A stretch of 64,000 nt of DNA from Roseibium marinum. GTDB taxonomy: Bacteria; Pseudomonadota; Alphaproteobacteria; Rhizobiales; Stappiaceae. The stretch is taken from NCBI RefSeq assembly GCF_002906165.1, contig NZ_PPCN01000008.1, positions 62,001 to 126,000 on the forward strand. Reading direction: 5' to 3'. This document shows, one piece after another, positions 16,401-26,244 of this stretch. The notes under the pieces were generated by a model, which did no database searches, was not told the DNA's origin, and worked only from the letters and a program-made list of their open reading frames with translations. The first letter of the stretch is position 1. Each line of letters begins with the position of its first letter. The translations under genes and the position numbers were made by a program.

Positions 16401-17537
16401 ATGAAAACCTTGCTGAAACTGACGACAGCCGTATCGGCGTTCGTTCTGTCTGCGAATATGGCTCTGGCCGGACCGGAAGTGGTGTCCGGACCGGGCGCCG
16501 ACCCGGAGTGCTTCGCACCCTGGTCCGAGACCACCAAGTTCTTCAAGTGGGACGCCAAACCGGCGCCTTACCGGATCGCGGTGGTCAACGGCTTCGTCGG
16601 CAATACCTGGCGCATCCAGATGATCAAGACGGCAAAGGCCTATGCCGAGGATCCCTCGATCAAGGACAAGATCAAGGAATTCAAGGTCGTCTCGACCGGC
16701 ACGGATGCGCCCGCCCAGCTCGGCGCCATCGAGGACTTCATCAACCAGGGCTATGACGCCATCATCACCATTGCCGTCTCCCCGGAGGGTTTCGACCGCG
16801 TGATCCGGCTGGCCGACAAGAACAATGTGGTGATCGTTCCCTTCGACAACGTGCTCGACACGGACAAGGTGATGCAGGTCAACGAAGACCAGCTCGCCAT
16901 GGGCCGTGCCTATTCCACGCATGTTCTGAAAGAGCTTGCGGCCATCGGCAAGACCTCCGGCAAGGTGCTTGAGGTCCGCGGGCTGGCCGGCAACTCCGTC
17001 GACCGCGACCGTTCGATCGGCATCAACGAGGTGCTTGATGAATCCGGCGGCAACTGGGAACGTGTTTCAGTGGTCGGCAACTGGGATGACGGAACCGCCC
17101 AGAAGGTGGTGGCCGATGCCATTGCCGTGCATGGCGAATTCGACGCCGTTCTGGCCCAGGGCGGCACCACCGGCGTGGTCCAGGCGCTGCTCGATGCGGA
17201 ACATCCGATGATCCCGGTGTCCGGGGAAGCTGAAAACGGCTTCCGCAAACTGATGGCCGAAAATTCGGATAAAGGCCTGAAGGGCATTTCCATCGGCCAG
17301 TCTCCGGGGCTCGTGGCGATCTCCATGAAGGCGGCCATTTCCGCGCTTGAAGGCAATGTCATGCCGCAGCTCATTTCCGTGCCGCTGCCGATGGCGACAT
17401 ATGACGAGCTGGAGGACGGCAAGAACTACTGGTCCGACCTGCCCGACAACTTCTTCACGGTCAACGAGTTCCCGCCCTGCGGCGTGAACATCTCCGGTCC
17501 TGCGATCATGTCGCAGTCGGAAGAAGACGTGAAATAA
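16401..17537 (+). CDS. Sugar ABC transporter substrate-binding protein (periplasmic binding protein type 1)
   Basis: A 378-residue periplasmic sugar-binding protein of the RbsB/XylF-like class. The signal peptide ends ANMALAG. The mature protein has 'IAVVNGFVGNTWRIQMIKTA', 'INQGYDAIITIAVSPEGFDR' and 'DAVLAQGGTTGVVQALLDAE', which are features of the family. The ATG at 16401 follows GGGAGGAAG. A strong terminator-like hairpin follows at 17556, so the binding protein can be made in excess over the membrane subunits. Confidence 0.93.
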   Translation: MKTLLKLTTAVSAFVLSANMALAGPEVVSGPGADPECFAPWSETTKFFKWDAKPAPYRIAVVNGFVGNTWRIQMIKTAKAYAEDPSIKDKIKEFKVVSTGTDAPAQLGAIEDFINQGYDAIITIAVSPEGFDRVIRLADKNNVVIVPFDNVLDTDKVMQVNEDQLAMGRAYSTHVLKELAAIGKTSGKVLEVRGLAGNSVDRDRSIGINEVLDESGGNWERVSVVGNWDDGTAQKVVADAIAVHGEFDAVLAQGGTTGVVQALLDAEHPMIPVSGEAENGFRKLMAENSDKGLKGISIGQSPGLVAISMKAAISALEGNVMPQLISVPLPMATYDELEDGKNYWSDLPDNFFTVNEFPPCGVNISGPAIMSQSEEDVK

Positions 17538-17555
17538 CACTCAGGCCATTGCTGG

Positions 17556-17590
17556 AGCAGTTCCGGTCTTGTCACCGGGACTGCTTTCTT
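17556..17590 (+). terminator. Terminator/attenuator after the binding-protein gene
   Basis: AGCAGTTCCGGT, loop CTTGTC, ACCGGGACTGCT, followed by TTCTT. The 12-bp stem has one G-T pair. It lies 18 bases after the stop, inside the transport operon. Confidence 0.75.
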
Positions 17591-17723
17591 AGGGTACGGA
17601 CCCATAAGATTATGGGACCGGCTCCCGGAACGGAACCGGTCACCTTTTCTGTCTTCATGCCGACGACATGAAAGCAGTTTGAACCAGATCTACGGATGCA
17701 AAGTCGAAACCGGTTGACCGTCC

Positions 17724-17793
17724 GGAAGTCGATCGTTTCAAAGTGTTAGAGCACCTTGTCCACGTTCACTTGAACGCAGGGCGCTCCAGACCC
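17724..17793. repeat. Dispersed intergenic hairpin repeat, copy 2
   Basis: It contains GTCGATCGTTTCAAAGTGTT, AGAGCACCTTGTC and TTGAACGCAGGGCGCTCC, matching the consensus of the other copies. It ends just before the ATPase start at 17809. Confidence 0.65.
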
Positions 17794-17808
17794 GGCGGGC
17801 CTAAACGC

Positions 17809-19332
17809 ATGACCGAAGCCATAGTCGAATACCGCGGCATTTCGAAGTTCTTTGCCGGGATCCGCGCCCTGGAAGGTGTTGATTTCAAATGCCGGCCCGG
17901 ATCCATTCACGCCATTCTGGGCGAAAACGGAGCCGGCAAGTCCACAATGATCAAGATCATGTCGGGTGTGCTGCAACCCGATGAGGGCACGATCCTGCTT
18001 GAGGGCGGACCGGTAACATTTCCCTCTCCGCAAGCCGCCAACGATGCCGGGATCGTCTGCATGTTCCAGGAACTCTCGTTGGTACCGGATCTTTCGGTGG
18101 CCGATAACATTTCCATCTCCCACCCGCCGCGCCGCTTCGGCCTGATCGACAGGCGGGCGCAGGTCCGGCGCGCCGAAGACCTTCTTGCCCGGGTCCGCTG
18201 CGAGGATATCGATCCGAACGCCCTTGTCCGCGAACTGTCTCTGTCCCGCCGGCAAATGGTGGAAATCGCCAAGGCACTGGGCCGCGACCCCAAGGTGCTC
18301 ATTCTCGACGAAGCGACGTCCGCCCTGACCACCCGTGACGTCCAGACCGTCTATGATCTCCTGGGCGATCTCCGGGACAAGGGCGTGGCCAGCCTCTTCA
18401 TCTCCCACCGGATGCATGAGGTGGACGCCCTTTGCGACACCCTGTCCGTTTTCCGCAACGGACAGCACATCGAGACCTTCGCCAAGGGCGAACGAAGCGA
18501 AGGCGAGATCGTGCGCCTGATGATCGGCCGGGACGTGGAGGCCCAATTCCCCCCCAAACCACCGCTGCCGCCCGCGGGGCTGCGCGAGCCCCCGCTTCTC
18601 AGCGTGAAGGGGCTGAAATGGGGCAAACGTCTCAACGGTGTCGATCTTGCCGTCGGACGCGGCGAAATTGTCGGCCTCGGCGGACTGGACGGCCAGGGAC
18701 AGAAGGAACTTCTGCTGGCGCTTTTCGGAGTGCTGCGCGATGTGGAAGGTGACGTCCTCATCGGAAACGCAAAGGGCATCCCCTCCTCGCCCGCCGCCGC
18801 CAAGTCCGCGGCAACGCGCCTGGCCCTCGTGCCGGAGGACCGCAAGACCGAGGGGCTGATGCTCGGCATGTCGATCGCGGACAATCTTCTGGCCGCCAGC
18901 TTTGCGAACATTTCCAGCGGTCCGTTCATCAACCCGAAAAAGGCTCGGGCGGAAATCAGCGCCGGAATTTCAAAACTGCAGATCAAGGCCGGATCTCCGG
19001 CGGATCCCGTCATGACGCTGTCCGGCGGCAACCAGCAGAAGGTGGTGATCGCCAAATGGCTGATGATCGATCCGGACGTCATCCTGCTCAACGACCCCAC
19101 GCGCGGCATCGATGTCGGCACCAAACAGGAGATCTACAAACTCATGCGCAGCCTCGCGAACGATGGCAAGGCGATCCTCTTCTACTCGTCGGACTACGCG
19201 GAACTGATCGGCTGTTGCGACCGGGTCTCGGTCCTTTACGCCGGCCGCGTCGTCAGCGAGCAGGAAGGTGACGCGATCTCCGAGGAAAGCCTGGTCGCGG
19301 CCTCGCTCAACATCGGGATCGAGGCAGCATGA
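17809..19332 (+). CDS. Sugar ABC transporter ATP-binding protein (duplicated ATPase)
   Basis: A 507-residue ATPase of the RbsA/XylG type with two nucleotide-binding domains. Domain 1 has Walker A 'GENGAGKSTM', signature 'ELSLSRRQMVEIAKAL' and Walker B 'VLILDEATSAL'. Domain 2 has a degenerate P-loop 'GLGGLDGQGQKELL', signature 'TLSGGNQQKVVIAKWL' and 'VILLNDPTRGIDVG', as usual for this family. The frame is open 22 codons further upstream, but that part is repeat DNA, so I start at the ATG 17809. It overlaps the permease start by four bases. Confidence 0.94.
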   Translation: MTEAIVEYRGISKFFAGIRALEGVDFKCRPGSIHAILGENGAGKSTMIKIMSGVLQPDEGTILLEGGPVTFPSPQAANDAGIVCMFQELSLVPDLSVADNISISHPPRRFGLIDRRAQVRRAEDLLARVRCEDIDPNALVRELSLSRRQMVEIAKALGRDPKVLILDEATSALTTRDVQTVYDLLGDLRDKGVASLFISHRMHEVDALCDTLSVFRNGQHIETFAKGERSEGEIVRLMIGRDVEAQFPPKPPLPPAGLREPPLLSVKGLKWGKRLNGVDLAVGRGEIVGLGGLDGQGQKELLLALFGVLRDVEGDVLIGNAKGIPSSPAAAKSAATRLALVPEDRKTEGLMLGMSIADNLLAASFANISSGPFINPKKARAEISAGISKLQIKAGSPADPVMTLSGGNQQKVVIAKWLMIDPDVILLNDPTRGIDVGTKQEIYKLMRSLANDGKAILFYSSDYAELIGCCDRVSVLYAGRVVSEQEGDAISEESLVAASLNIGIEAA

Positions 19333-20378
19333 TGCGAATGGTTTCCGTAAAACGCGGGGTGTCGCAGAACCTGGGATTTGCCATCGCGGTCCTGTTGTTG
19401 CTTGCCCTCTATCTCACCTACAACATGATGCACCCGCGCGGCTTTTCCTCCGCCGTGGCCATACAGAATTCCAACGAGACCGTCGCCATAGCCTTCGTCG
19501 CGATGGCGCAGACCCTGCCGGTTCTGCTTGGCGGGCTGGATCTTTCCGTCGGCGCGGTGATGACCCTGACCAACTGCGTCGCCTCTGAATTCCTGCACGG
19601 CTCGCCGGCACAGATCCTGCTCGGCATGGGCCTCACTCTGCTCACGGGCACGTTGTTCGGGCTGATGAACGGCTGCATCGTCGTCTATGGCCGCATCCAG
19701 CCGATCATCGCGACGCTCGCGACAGGCGCCATCGCCATAGGTCTTGCGCTGTTGATCAGGCCGGAACCCGGCGGTAACGTGGATGGCGACCTGGGCTGGG
19801 CACTCACCAATTCGGTCTGGGATTTTGCCGACACCTACGGGCTCGCACAGGGTGGCGATGCCTGGTGGCTGCGCCCCTTCGCCGACATCCCGGTACCCTT
19901 CCTGCTGGTGGTCTTCGTCGCGATTGTCGTCTGGGTGCCATTCCGCCGCTCGGTCACCGGACGCACGGTCTACGCCATCGGTTCGGCGGAAGGAGCGGCC
20001 TATATGTCCGGTCTGCCTATCAACCGGGCCAAGATCGCCGCCTTCACGCTGGGCGGTTTTCTCGCGGCCTGCGGCGGCCTTTACCTTGCCATCCAGACCT
20101 CGTCCGGCAACGCGGATATCCAGCAGGCGGGCGCCTACACGCTGAATTCCATCGCCGCCGTGGTTCTGGGCGGCACGTCCCTGCTGGGCGGCACGGGCGG
20201 TGCCATCGGCAGCCTCGTGGGCGCGATGATCCTGCGCGTGATTTCGTTCTACTTCCGGATTCTCGACATCGACCCGCTGCTGCAGCCGCTGATCGAGGGT
20301 CTCGTCCTTCTCGCAGCCGTGTCCTTCGGAGCGTTCCGCACACTGAGGGTGAAGAACCAGCTCGATCTCTTCAGGTAG
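19329..20378 (+). CDS. Sugar ABC transporter permease 1
   Basis: A 349-residue RbsC/XylH-family permease with about ten membrane helices. The family motif around 'LLGGLDLSVGAVMTLTNCVA' and the EAA-like loop 'GSAEGAAYMSGLPINRAKIAAFTLGGFLAA' are present, with 'VVLGGTSLLGGTGGAIGSLVGA' near the end. It overlaps the ATPase gene (ATGA) and is followed by a second permease, which suggests a heterodimeric membrane channel. Confidence 0.93.
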   Translation: MMRMVSVKRGVSQNLGFAIAVLLLLALYLTYNMMHPRGFSSAVAIQNSNETVAIAFVAMAQTLPVLLGGLDLSVGAVMTLTNCVASEFLHGSPAQILLGMGLTLLTGTLFGLMNGCIVVYGRIQPIIATLATGAIAIGLALLIRPEPGGNVDGDLGWALTNSVWDFADTYGLAQGGDAWWLRPFADIPVPFLLVVFVAIVVWVPFRRSVTGRTVYAIGSAEGAAYMSGLPINRAKIAAFTLGGFLAACGGLYLAIQTSSGNADIQQAGAYTLNSIAAVVLGGTSLLGGTGGAIGSLVGAMILRVISFYFRILDIDPLLQPLIEGLVLLAAVSFGAFRTLRVKNQLDLFR

Positions 20379-20403
20379 CCTGTTCATGAGGAAATGACCC
20401 AGA

Positions 20404-21354
20404 ATGCGCATGTCTATTTCTACTGAAAACCGGCCGATCGTCATCGCCTCGCTCTTCATCGTGGTCATCCTGATCGCCGGAACGGCCTATACACTTTCGA
20501 CCACCGGAACCGCGCCGCTTCTGTCCGCGAATTATCTTCTGCAGCAATTGCAGACCGGGTCGTTTCTCGGCATCTGCGCCGCGGGCATGATGATGGTCAT
20601 CCTGCTGGGGCATATCGACCTTTCCATTCCCTGGACGCTGACCGCCGCGGCCATGACGGCAACGGCGGTCGGCGGCGACCTTGCCCTGCCGACCGCTCTT
20701 GCCGTCGGGGTCGCGGTCGGACTGCTGAACGGCTTCGGCGTCGCCTATCTGCGCATTCCCTCGATGATCTTCACTCTGGGCGTAGACACGGTTCTGCGCG
20801 GCCTGATGGTCGCCCAGACCGGTGGCTTTGCGCCGCAGGACAAGGCAACGCCGCTGATGCTGTTTCTCGCCAAGGACAAGATTGTCGGCATCCCGGCCGC
20901 GATCGTCGTCTGGGGCGTGGTTTCGCTCATCATCATGCTCGTGCTGGCACGAACCGGCTTCGGCCGCTCGATCTACGCCACCGGGTCGCGCGAGCGCGCG
21001 GCCTATCTTTCCGGCATCCGCACCCGTTCGGTCATCATCGGTGCCTTCGTGGCCTCCAGCCTGTGCGCCGCTACCGCCGGCGTGCTACTGGCCGGATATT
21101 CCGCCAAGGCCTACCAGGGCATGGGCAACGCCTTCCTTCTGCCCTCCATCGCCGCTGTCGTCCTCGGCGGCACGCATATTCTCGGCGGCAAGGGCCGCTA
21201 CATCGGTACGCTGATCGGCGTCATTCTTATCGTGCTGCTCAATTCCGTGCTGTCGATCATGCAGATGCCGGAAGCGGGGCGGCAGATCATTTACGGCAGC
21301 GTGATCATCGGTATGCTGCTGGTCTACGGACGCAATCAGCGCGTCACGTCTTGA
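20404..21354 (+). CDS. Sugar ABC transporter permease 2
   Basis: A 316-residue permease of the same family as the preceding one. 'MMMVILLGHIDLSIPWTLTA' and 'GSRERAAYLSGIRTRSVIIGAFV' correspond to the family motifs, followed by 'AAVVLGGTHILGGKGRYIGTLIG'. It probably pairs with the permease encoded just upstream. It is 25 bases downstream of that gene and 10 bases before the lactonase gene. Confidence 0.93.
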   Translation: MRMSISTENRPIVIASLFIVVILIAGTAYTLSTTGTAPLLSANYLLQQLQTGSFLGICAAGMMMVILLGHIDLSIPWTLTAAAMTATAVGGDLALPTALAVGVAVGLLNGFGVAYLRIPSMIFTLGVDTVLRGLMVAQTGGFAPQDKATPLMLFLAKDKIVGIPAAIVVWGVVSLIIMLVLARTGFGRSIYATGSRERAAYLSGIRTRSVIIGAFVASSLCAATAGVLLAGYSAKAYQGMGNAFLLPSIAAVVLGGTHILGGKGRYIGTLIGVILIVLLNSVLSIMQMPEAGRQIIYGSVIIGMLLVYGRNQRVTS

Positions 21355-21364
21355 GGGAGGCATC

Positions 21365-22276
21365 ATGAGCGGCGACAACTACGACATCCGCGACGACCGG
21401 TTTGCCGGATTGATTCACAAGAACGCCGGGCTGGATACGCTCTGGACAGGCGGCCGCTGGACGGAAGGTCCCGCCTATTTAGCGGCCGGTCGATATCTTG
21501 TCTGGTCGGACATTCCCAACGACCGGATCATGCGCTGGGACGAGATGAACGGCGCCATCGCCACCTTCGAACAGCCCTGCCGCAATCACAACGGTCACTG
21601 CGTCGACGGTCTCGGCCGGCTGGTCGCCTGCGAGCACCGGGGCCGCTGTGTCAGCCGCTACGAGGTCGACGGCTCGAAGACGGTCCTTGCCGACAGCTTC
21701 AACGGCAAGCGCTTCAATTCCCCGAACGACGTCGTCGTGAAATCGGACGGCTCGGTCTGGTTCACCGACCCCTCCTACGGCATCGACAGCGACTATGAAG
21801 GCGATGCCGCGCCAATGGAGCAGGACGGACGGCACGTCTACCGCATCGGCCTCGACGGACACATCAGCCGGGTCATCGACGACCTGAAACAGCCCAACGG
21901 TCTGGCCTTCACCCCGGAAGAGGATTTCCTCTATGTCTCCGACACCGGCCGGACCCATTTCCCCGGCTGCGCGCCGAAGATACGCCGCTATCCGGTCGGC
22001 CCCAACGGCACCGTGGTGGGCGAAGGCGAGGATTTTGTATTCTGCGACAGCGGTCTTTTCGACGGCTTCCGCGTCGATACAAGCGGCAATATCTGGTCCT
22101 CCGCCGGCGACGGCGTCCACTGCTTCGCGCCCGACGGCACCTTGCTCGGCAAGATCCCGATCGACGAGGTCGTCGCCAACCTCTGCTTCGGCGGCCCGAA
22201 ACGCAACCGCCTCTTCATCTGCGCAACGACCTCGATCCGGGCGATTTACGTCAGGGCGCGAGGGGCGACGCTATGA
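21365..22276 (+). CDS. SMP-30/gluconolactonase family sugar lactonase
   Basis: A 303-residue six-bladed propeller hydrolase. Conserved segments are 'TEGPAYLAAGRYLVWSDIPN' (metal-binding Glu), 'FNSPNDVVVKSDGSVWFTDP' (Asn and Asp ligands) and 'LKQPNGLAFTPEEDFLYVSD'. It probably opens an aldonolactone formed from the sugar imported by the upstream ABC system. GGGAGGCATC precedes the ATG. The operon ends here, facing a GntR gene on the other strand. Confidence 0.92.
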   Translation: MSGDNYDIRDDRFAGLIHKNAGLDTLWTGGRWTEGPAYLAAGRYLVWSDIPNDRIMRWDEMNGAIATFEQPCRNHNGHCVDGLGRLVACEHRGRCVSRYEVDGSKTVLADSFNGKRFNSPNDVVVKSDGSVWFTDPSYGIDSDYEGDAAPMEQDGRHVYRIGLDGHISRVIDDLKQPNGLAFTPEEDFLYVSDTGRTHFPGCAPKIRRYPVGPNGTVVGEGEDFVFCDSGLFDGFRVDTSGNIWSSAGDGVHCFAPDGTLLGKIPIDEVVANLCFGGPKRNRLFICATTSIRAIYVRARGATL

Positions 22277-22384
22277 GTTTCTTTTTATGAACACGGTCTT
22301 CACTGTGCTGCGCAACGATGTCGAAGAAATTCAGAAGGTTGCAGGCAACGGAGATTGAACGGCCGGCTGGTCTGAAGCTTCACG

Positions 22385-23167
22385 TCACGATGGGCTGCTT
22401 TGCTGCCTTCCTCCCCGGGTGCGCATTGCCGCCCGTTCCAGCATGTATTTTTCCGCCTCGAACATGTGACCGCGCATGATCATGCGGCTGAGTTCCGCAT
22501 CGCCCGCCTTGATCGCCCTCAGAAGGCGGACCTGATAATGCAGGCCGGTTTCCCTGAGCCCCGGGTTCGGCTCCTTGTAGATCGACCGGCACACGGTCAT
22601 GTCGCGCAGCAGGCTGAGCAGGAAAGAACAGGTGAAAGCCAGGATCGGATTGGAGCAGTGCCGGGCAAGTTCCTCGTGGAAATCGAGTTCCGCGAGCCGC
22701 TGGGCGTATTCTTCCTCTGCCGTTTTCGGCTCGTCCTCGTAAAGGCGGATACAGGTCTGCAGCGACTGGAATGCCGGCTCCGTCAGATTGCCCGCCACGC
22801 ATGCGGCCAACTCCGGTTCCAGTTGCTTGCGCAGCGTATAGATGTCGGTGATCGACGGCTGATCGAACAGGAAGAGATTATCCAGCAGCCGGATCGCTTC
22901 CCCCGGTTCCACCGAAGCCACAAAGACCCCGCCGCCCGGTCCGCTCTTGGTCGAGATCAGCCCCTGGTATTCCAGCACCTTCAGCGCCTCGCGCAAGGTG
23001 CCGCGCGAAACCTTGACGGCCTCCGGCGACAGCCATTCCTGTGGTACCCGGTCTCCCGGCTGAAGACCCTCCTCGACGATCTGCTCGCGGATCTGCAGGG
23101 CGGTGAGATCAGTCCGCCGCAGACGTTTCCTGGTTTTCGGGTCGCTGGCGCCCTCTGGAATTCTCAT
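22385..23167 (-). CDS. GntR-family (FadR subfamily) transcriptional regulator
   Basis: A 260-residue regulator: HTH 'ALQIREQIVEEGLQPGDRVP', 'VSRGTLREALKVLEYQGLIS', wing 'TKSGPGGGVFV', then an FCD domain with 'ELDFHEELARH' and 'LHYQVRLLRAIKAGD'. It follows the peptide ABC operon on the same strand after 132 bases that contain a repeat, and it likely regulates the operon and the divergent hydrolase. The AT-rich palindrome at 29141 is a candidate target. Confidence 0.9.
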   Translation of the reverse strand: MRIPEGASDPKTRKRLRRTDLTALQIREQIVEEGLQPGDRVPQEWLSPEAVKVSRGTLREALKVLEYQGLISTKSGPGGGVFVASVEPGEAIRLLDNLFLFDQPSITDIYTLRKQLEPELAACVAGNLTEPAFQSLQTCIRLYEDEPKTAEEEYAQRLAELDFHEELARHCSNPILAFTCSFLLSLLRDMTVCRSIYKEPNPGLRETGLHYQVRLLRAIKAGDAELSRMIMRGHMFEAEKYMLERAAMRTRGGRQQSSPS

Positions 23168-23231
23168 GGCCGGATAAACTGCTAATCCTTTTAAAGGTCA
23201 TGCGGCGTTCAATCGGAACCGATTGCGCGCC

Positions 23232-23296
23232 CGAAAGTTGATCGATCTTAAAGTGTTGGAGCATCCTGTCTTCAATTGAACGCAGAATGTTCCAAA
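23232..23296. repeat. Dispersed intergenic hairpin repeat, copy 3
   Basis: It contains GTTGATCGATCTTAAAGTGTT, split as GTTGATCG and CTTAAAGTGTT, then GGAGCATCCTGTC and TTGAACGCAGAATGTTCC. It belongs to the same family as the copies at 16332, 17724, 46594 and 58583. Confidence 0.65.
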
Positions 23297-23299
23297 TGC

Positions 23300-24310
23300 C
23301 TATGCCCGTGGCAACGGATGATGGCAAGCCGCGAAGTGGTTCGCGCCCTCCCCCCGCGCCTCGTCCGGCGCCGGCCTCACGGAATGACAGAGTTCCGTTT
23401 TTCGCGCACATCTTGCCGCGAAGGCGCAGCCGGGAGGCGGATTGTAGGGATCGGGCAATTCCGCCGCCGCATCCTCGGACAGGAGATCGTGCCGGCCGGG
23501 CGCCGGCGCGGAACGCATAAGAAGGTCCGTATAGGGATGCAGCGGATGTCTGAAGATTTCCTTCGCCGGGCCAAGTTCCGCCATGCGTCCGAAATACATC
23601 ACCGCCACCCGGTCGCTGACGCTTTCGACCACCGACAGGTCGTGGCTGATGAAGATGTAGGTCAACCCGAACTGTTCCTTCAGGGCATCCAGAAGGTTCA
23701 ACACCTGCGCCTGAACGGATACGTCCAGGGCGGAGACCGGCTCGTCCAGCACGATCAGTTCGGGCCCTGCCGCCAGCGCCCGGGCAATGCCGATGCGCTG
23801 CGCCTGACCGCCGGAAAACTCGTGCGGATAGCGCTCCAGGAATTCCGGTGCCAGGTTGACCGCCTCCAGTAGTTCCTGAAGACGCTTTTCCCGTCCCCGC
23901 GCATCGAGACCGCTCAAATGTTTCAGCGGCGCTTCCAGGATCGTACGGATCGTCTTGCGCGGATTGAGCGAGGCGACCGGGTCCTGAAAGACATATTGAA
24001 CCTTGCGGGCAAGCGCCTTGCGGTTCCTTTTGGCAAGGCCGGCAAGATCCTCGCCGTCAAAGGTTATCGTCCCGGATGTCGGCAGATCGAGCCCGACCAC
24101 CAGCCGTGCGAGCGTGGACTTGCCACAGCCGGATTCCCCGACCACGCCAAGGGTCTCCCCCCTGCGCACATTCAGCGTCAGCCCCTGAACGGCATGGACC
24201 GCAGGCTTGTCCCCGCCGAACAGTTTGCGTCCGCCGCCGAATACCCGCTCGACATCTTCAATGCCCAGCAAGGTGTCGCCTTCGGACTGTCTTGCACTCA
24301 CCACGCTCAT
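23300..24310 (-). CDS. Peptide ABC transporter ATP-binding protein (DppF/OppF-like)
   Basis: A 336-residue ATPase. Walker A 'GESGCGKSTLARLVVGL', signature 'FSGGQAQRIGIARAL', Walker B 'LIVLDEPVSALDVSVQAQVL' and the oligopeptide/dipeptide C-terminal extension 'PHPYTDLLMRSAP...CAFAARC' are all present; the extension's cysteines are typical of Dpp/Opp ATPases. I start at the ATG 24310 behind GGAGGG. It overlaps the end of the upstream fusion gene by four bases. Confidence 0.93.
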   Translation of the reverse strand: MSVVSARQSEGDTLLGIEDVERVFGGGRKLFGGDKPAVHAVQGLTLNVRRGETLGVVGESGCGKSTLARLVVGLDLPTSGTITFDGEDLAGLAKRNRKALARKVQYVFQDPVASLNPRKTIRTILEAPLKHLSGLDARGREKRLQELLEAVNLAPEFLERYPHEFSGGQAQRIGIARALAAGPELIVLDEPVSALDVSVQAQVLNLLDALKEQFGLTYIFISHDLSVVESVSDRVAVMYFGRMAELGPAKEIFRHPLHPYTDLLMRSAPAPGRHDLLSEDAAAELPDPYNPPPGCAFAARCARKTELCHSVRPAPDEARGEGANHFAACHHPLPRA

Positions 24311-26244
24311 GCGGTTCCCTCCGTATTGAGCGGATAAAGGCAGCGCACGCCGCGTTCTTCGGACGACATGACCAGCGCGATATCGCCGGATCGGCACTCG
24401 GGTTTGACGCGCTGGCAACGGTCGGCGAAGGCGCATCCGTCGGGCAGGTTGTTGACGACGGGAGGCCGCCCCTCGATCGCGTCCAGCCGCCTCTCGGGCT
24501 CGCCCAGCACGGGAACGCATTCGATCAGCTTTGCCGTATAGGGATGTTGCGGTCTGGCGAGCACCTCACCCGTCCTGCCGGTCTCCACGATCCGCCCGGC
24601 ATACATCACCGCCACCCGGTCGCAGAGCGCGGAAACGACGCCGAAATCGTGGGTGATGAACAGGATTGCCGCATTGCGTTCGCGGCGCAGGCCGTTCATC
24701 AGCGTCAGGATCTGCGATTGCACGGTGACATCCAGCGCCGTGGTCGGCTCGTCGGCAATCAGCACCTTCGCGTCATTGGCGAGCGCCATGGCGATACAGA
24801 CACGCTGGCGCATGCCCCCGGACAACTCGTGAGGATAGGCGGACAGCCGCTCCTTCGCATTGGGAATGCGCACCAGCGACAACAGCTCGATGGCCCTCTT
24901 TTTCACCTCGGCCGAAGACAAGGGCTGATGCGTGCCGATCGCCTCCTTGATCTGCTCCCCGACGGTGAACAGCGGATGCAGGGTCGAGAGCGGGTCCTGA
25001 AACACATAGGCGACCGCGCCGCCGCGCAGCTTGCGGATACGCCTGTCGCTGACCGCGAACAGATCCTCACCGTCGAGATAGGCCGCCCCGCCCGCGATCC
25101 TCCCCGGCGGGGTCGGCACCAGTCCCATGATCGACATGGCGGTGACGGATTTGCCCGATCCGGATTCGCCGACAATCCCCAGACACTCGCCCTCAGCGAG
25201 ATTGAGATCGACGCCACCGACGGCCTTGTAGACCGAGCCGCCGATCTCAAACTCCGTCCTCATGTCCCTGACATCCAGCACGCCGCCCTTTTCGGAAGGG
25301 GGCGGAACGGGCGTATCACCGCGTTCCACCGCCGTGCGGGAAACCGGGCGGGTCAGGGAGCCTGCGCGCAGGCGCGGATCGAGAACATCGCGCACCCCGT
25401 CGCCGAAGAGATTGATGCTCATCACCAGCGCGAAGATCATCAGGCCGGGAATGACCGAAACATGCGGCGCGGTGAACAGGATCTTGCGCCCTTCCCCCAG
25501 CATCGAGCCGAGATCGGCCTGCGGCGGCTGGGCACCCAACCCCAGAAAGGACAGACCGGCCGTTTCCAGGATCATCCAGCCGACGGTGGTCGACATGGTG
25601 ATCACGATGACCGGCAGGACATTGGGCAGGACTTCGATGAACAGGATCTGCGCGGGCGACTTGCCCGACAGCCGGGCCGCGTCGACGAATTCCCGGCGCG
25701 ACAGGCCGAGCGTGATGCCGCGGATGTTACGGGCAAAGAACGGAATGTTGACCAGCGCGATGGCGTAAAGCGCGTTGAGCAGCCCCGGCCCGAGCACGGC
25801 AACGATGGCCAGCGCCAGCAGGATATAGGGAAAGGCCATGACCATATCGATGCCGCGCATGATCAAGGTATCCACCCGCCCGCCGGCATATCCGGCGATC
25901 AGCCCCAGCAGCGACCCGAAAAAGGCGGCGATGAAGGTCGCCGACAGGCCGACCGCCAACGAAACCCGCGTCCCCCAGATCAGCCGGGAGAGGAGATCCC
26001 GGCCGAGATGATCGGTGCCCAGAAGGTGGCCGTCGCTGAAGACCGGCAGCAGCCGGTCCACCGGGGCCGTCACGTCCGGATTGGCCAGCGGCAGCAAGGG
26101 CGCGGCGAGCGCGATCAGGCAGATCGCGGCGAGCACGACCAACCCGCCCGTCGCCAGGGTGTTGTTCAAGAGAAGAGCCAGCGTTCCCGGCCGGGCGGAT
26201 GACCGTTTGGATTTCGCGGCCGCCGATTGAGCCGTGTCCGTCAT
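24307..26244 (-). CDS. Peptide ABC transporter permease-ATPase fusion (DppC-DppD)
   Basis: One 645-residue protein combines a DppC-type permease (residues 1-290) and a DppD-type ATPase (about 320-645). The permease part has '[17 protein letters not shown]' and '[20 protein letters not shown]', the EAA loop, and ends '[15 protein letters not shown]'. The ATPase part has '[17 protein letters not shown]', '[15 protein letters not shown]', '[18 protein letters not shown]' and the cysteine-bearing tail '[16 protein letters not shown]'. No stop or start separates the halves; the linker holds '[10 protein letters not shown]'. Fusions of this kind occur in some alphaproteobacteria. It overlaps DppB by one base (TGATG). 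Confidence 0.93.
   Translation of the reverse strand: MTDTAQSAAAKSKRSSARPGTLALLLNNTLATGGLVVLAAICLIALAAPLLPLANPDVTAPVDRLLPVFSDGHLLGTDHLGRDLLSRLIWGTRVSLAVGLSATFIAAFFGSLLGLIAGYAGGRVDTLIMRGIDMVMAFPYILLALAIVAVLGPGLLNALYAIALVNIPFFARNIRGITLGLSRREFVDAARLSGKSPAQILFIEVLPNVLPVIVITMSTTVGWMILETAGLSFLGLGAQPPQADLGSMLGEGRKILFTAPHVSVIPGLMIFALVMSINLFGDGVRDVLDPRLRAGSLTRPVSRTAVERGDTPVPPPSEKGGVLDVRDMRTEFEIGGSVYKAVGGVDLNLAEGECLGIVGESGSGKSVTAMSIMGLVPTPPGRIAGGAAYLDGEDLFAVSDRRIRKLRGGAVAYVFQDPLSTLHPLFTVGEQIKEAIGTHQPLSSAEVKKRAIELLSLVRIPNAKERLSAYPHELSGGMRQRVCIAMALANDAKVLIADEPTTALDVTVQSQILTLMNGLRRERNAAILFITHDFGVVSALCDRVAVMYAGRIVETGRTGEVLARPQHPYTAKLIECVPVLGEPERRLDAIEGRPPVVNNLPDGCAFADRCQRVKPECRSGDIALVMSSEERGVRCLYPLNTEGTA

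Noticed and set aside
24076-26202. Very long plus-strand open frame over the peptide transporter operon
   Set aside because: Its product is rich in Arg, His, Gln and Asp and shows no domain; it mirrors the DppCD and DppF genes on the other strand, a codon-bias effect.
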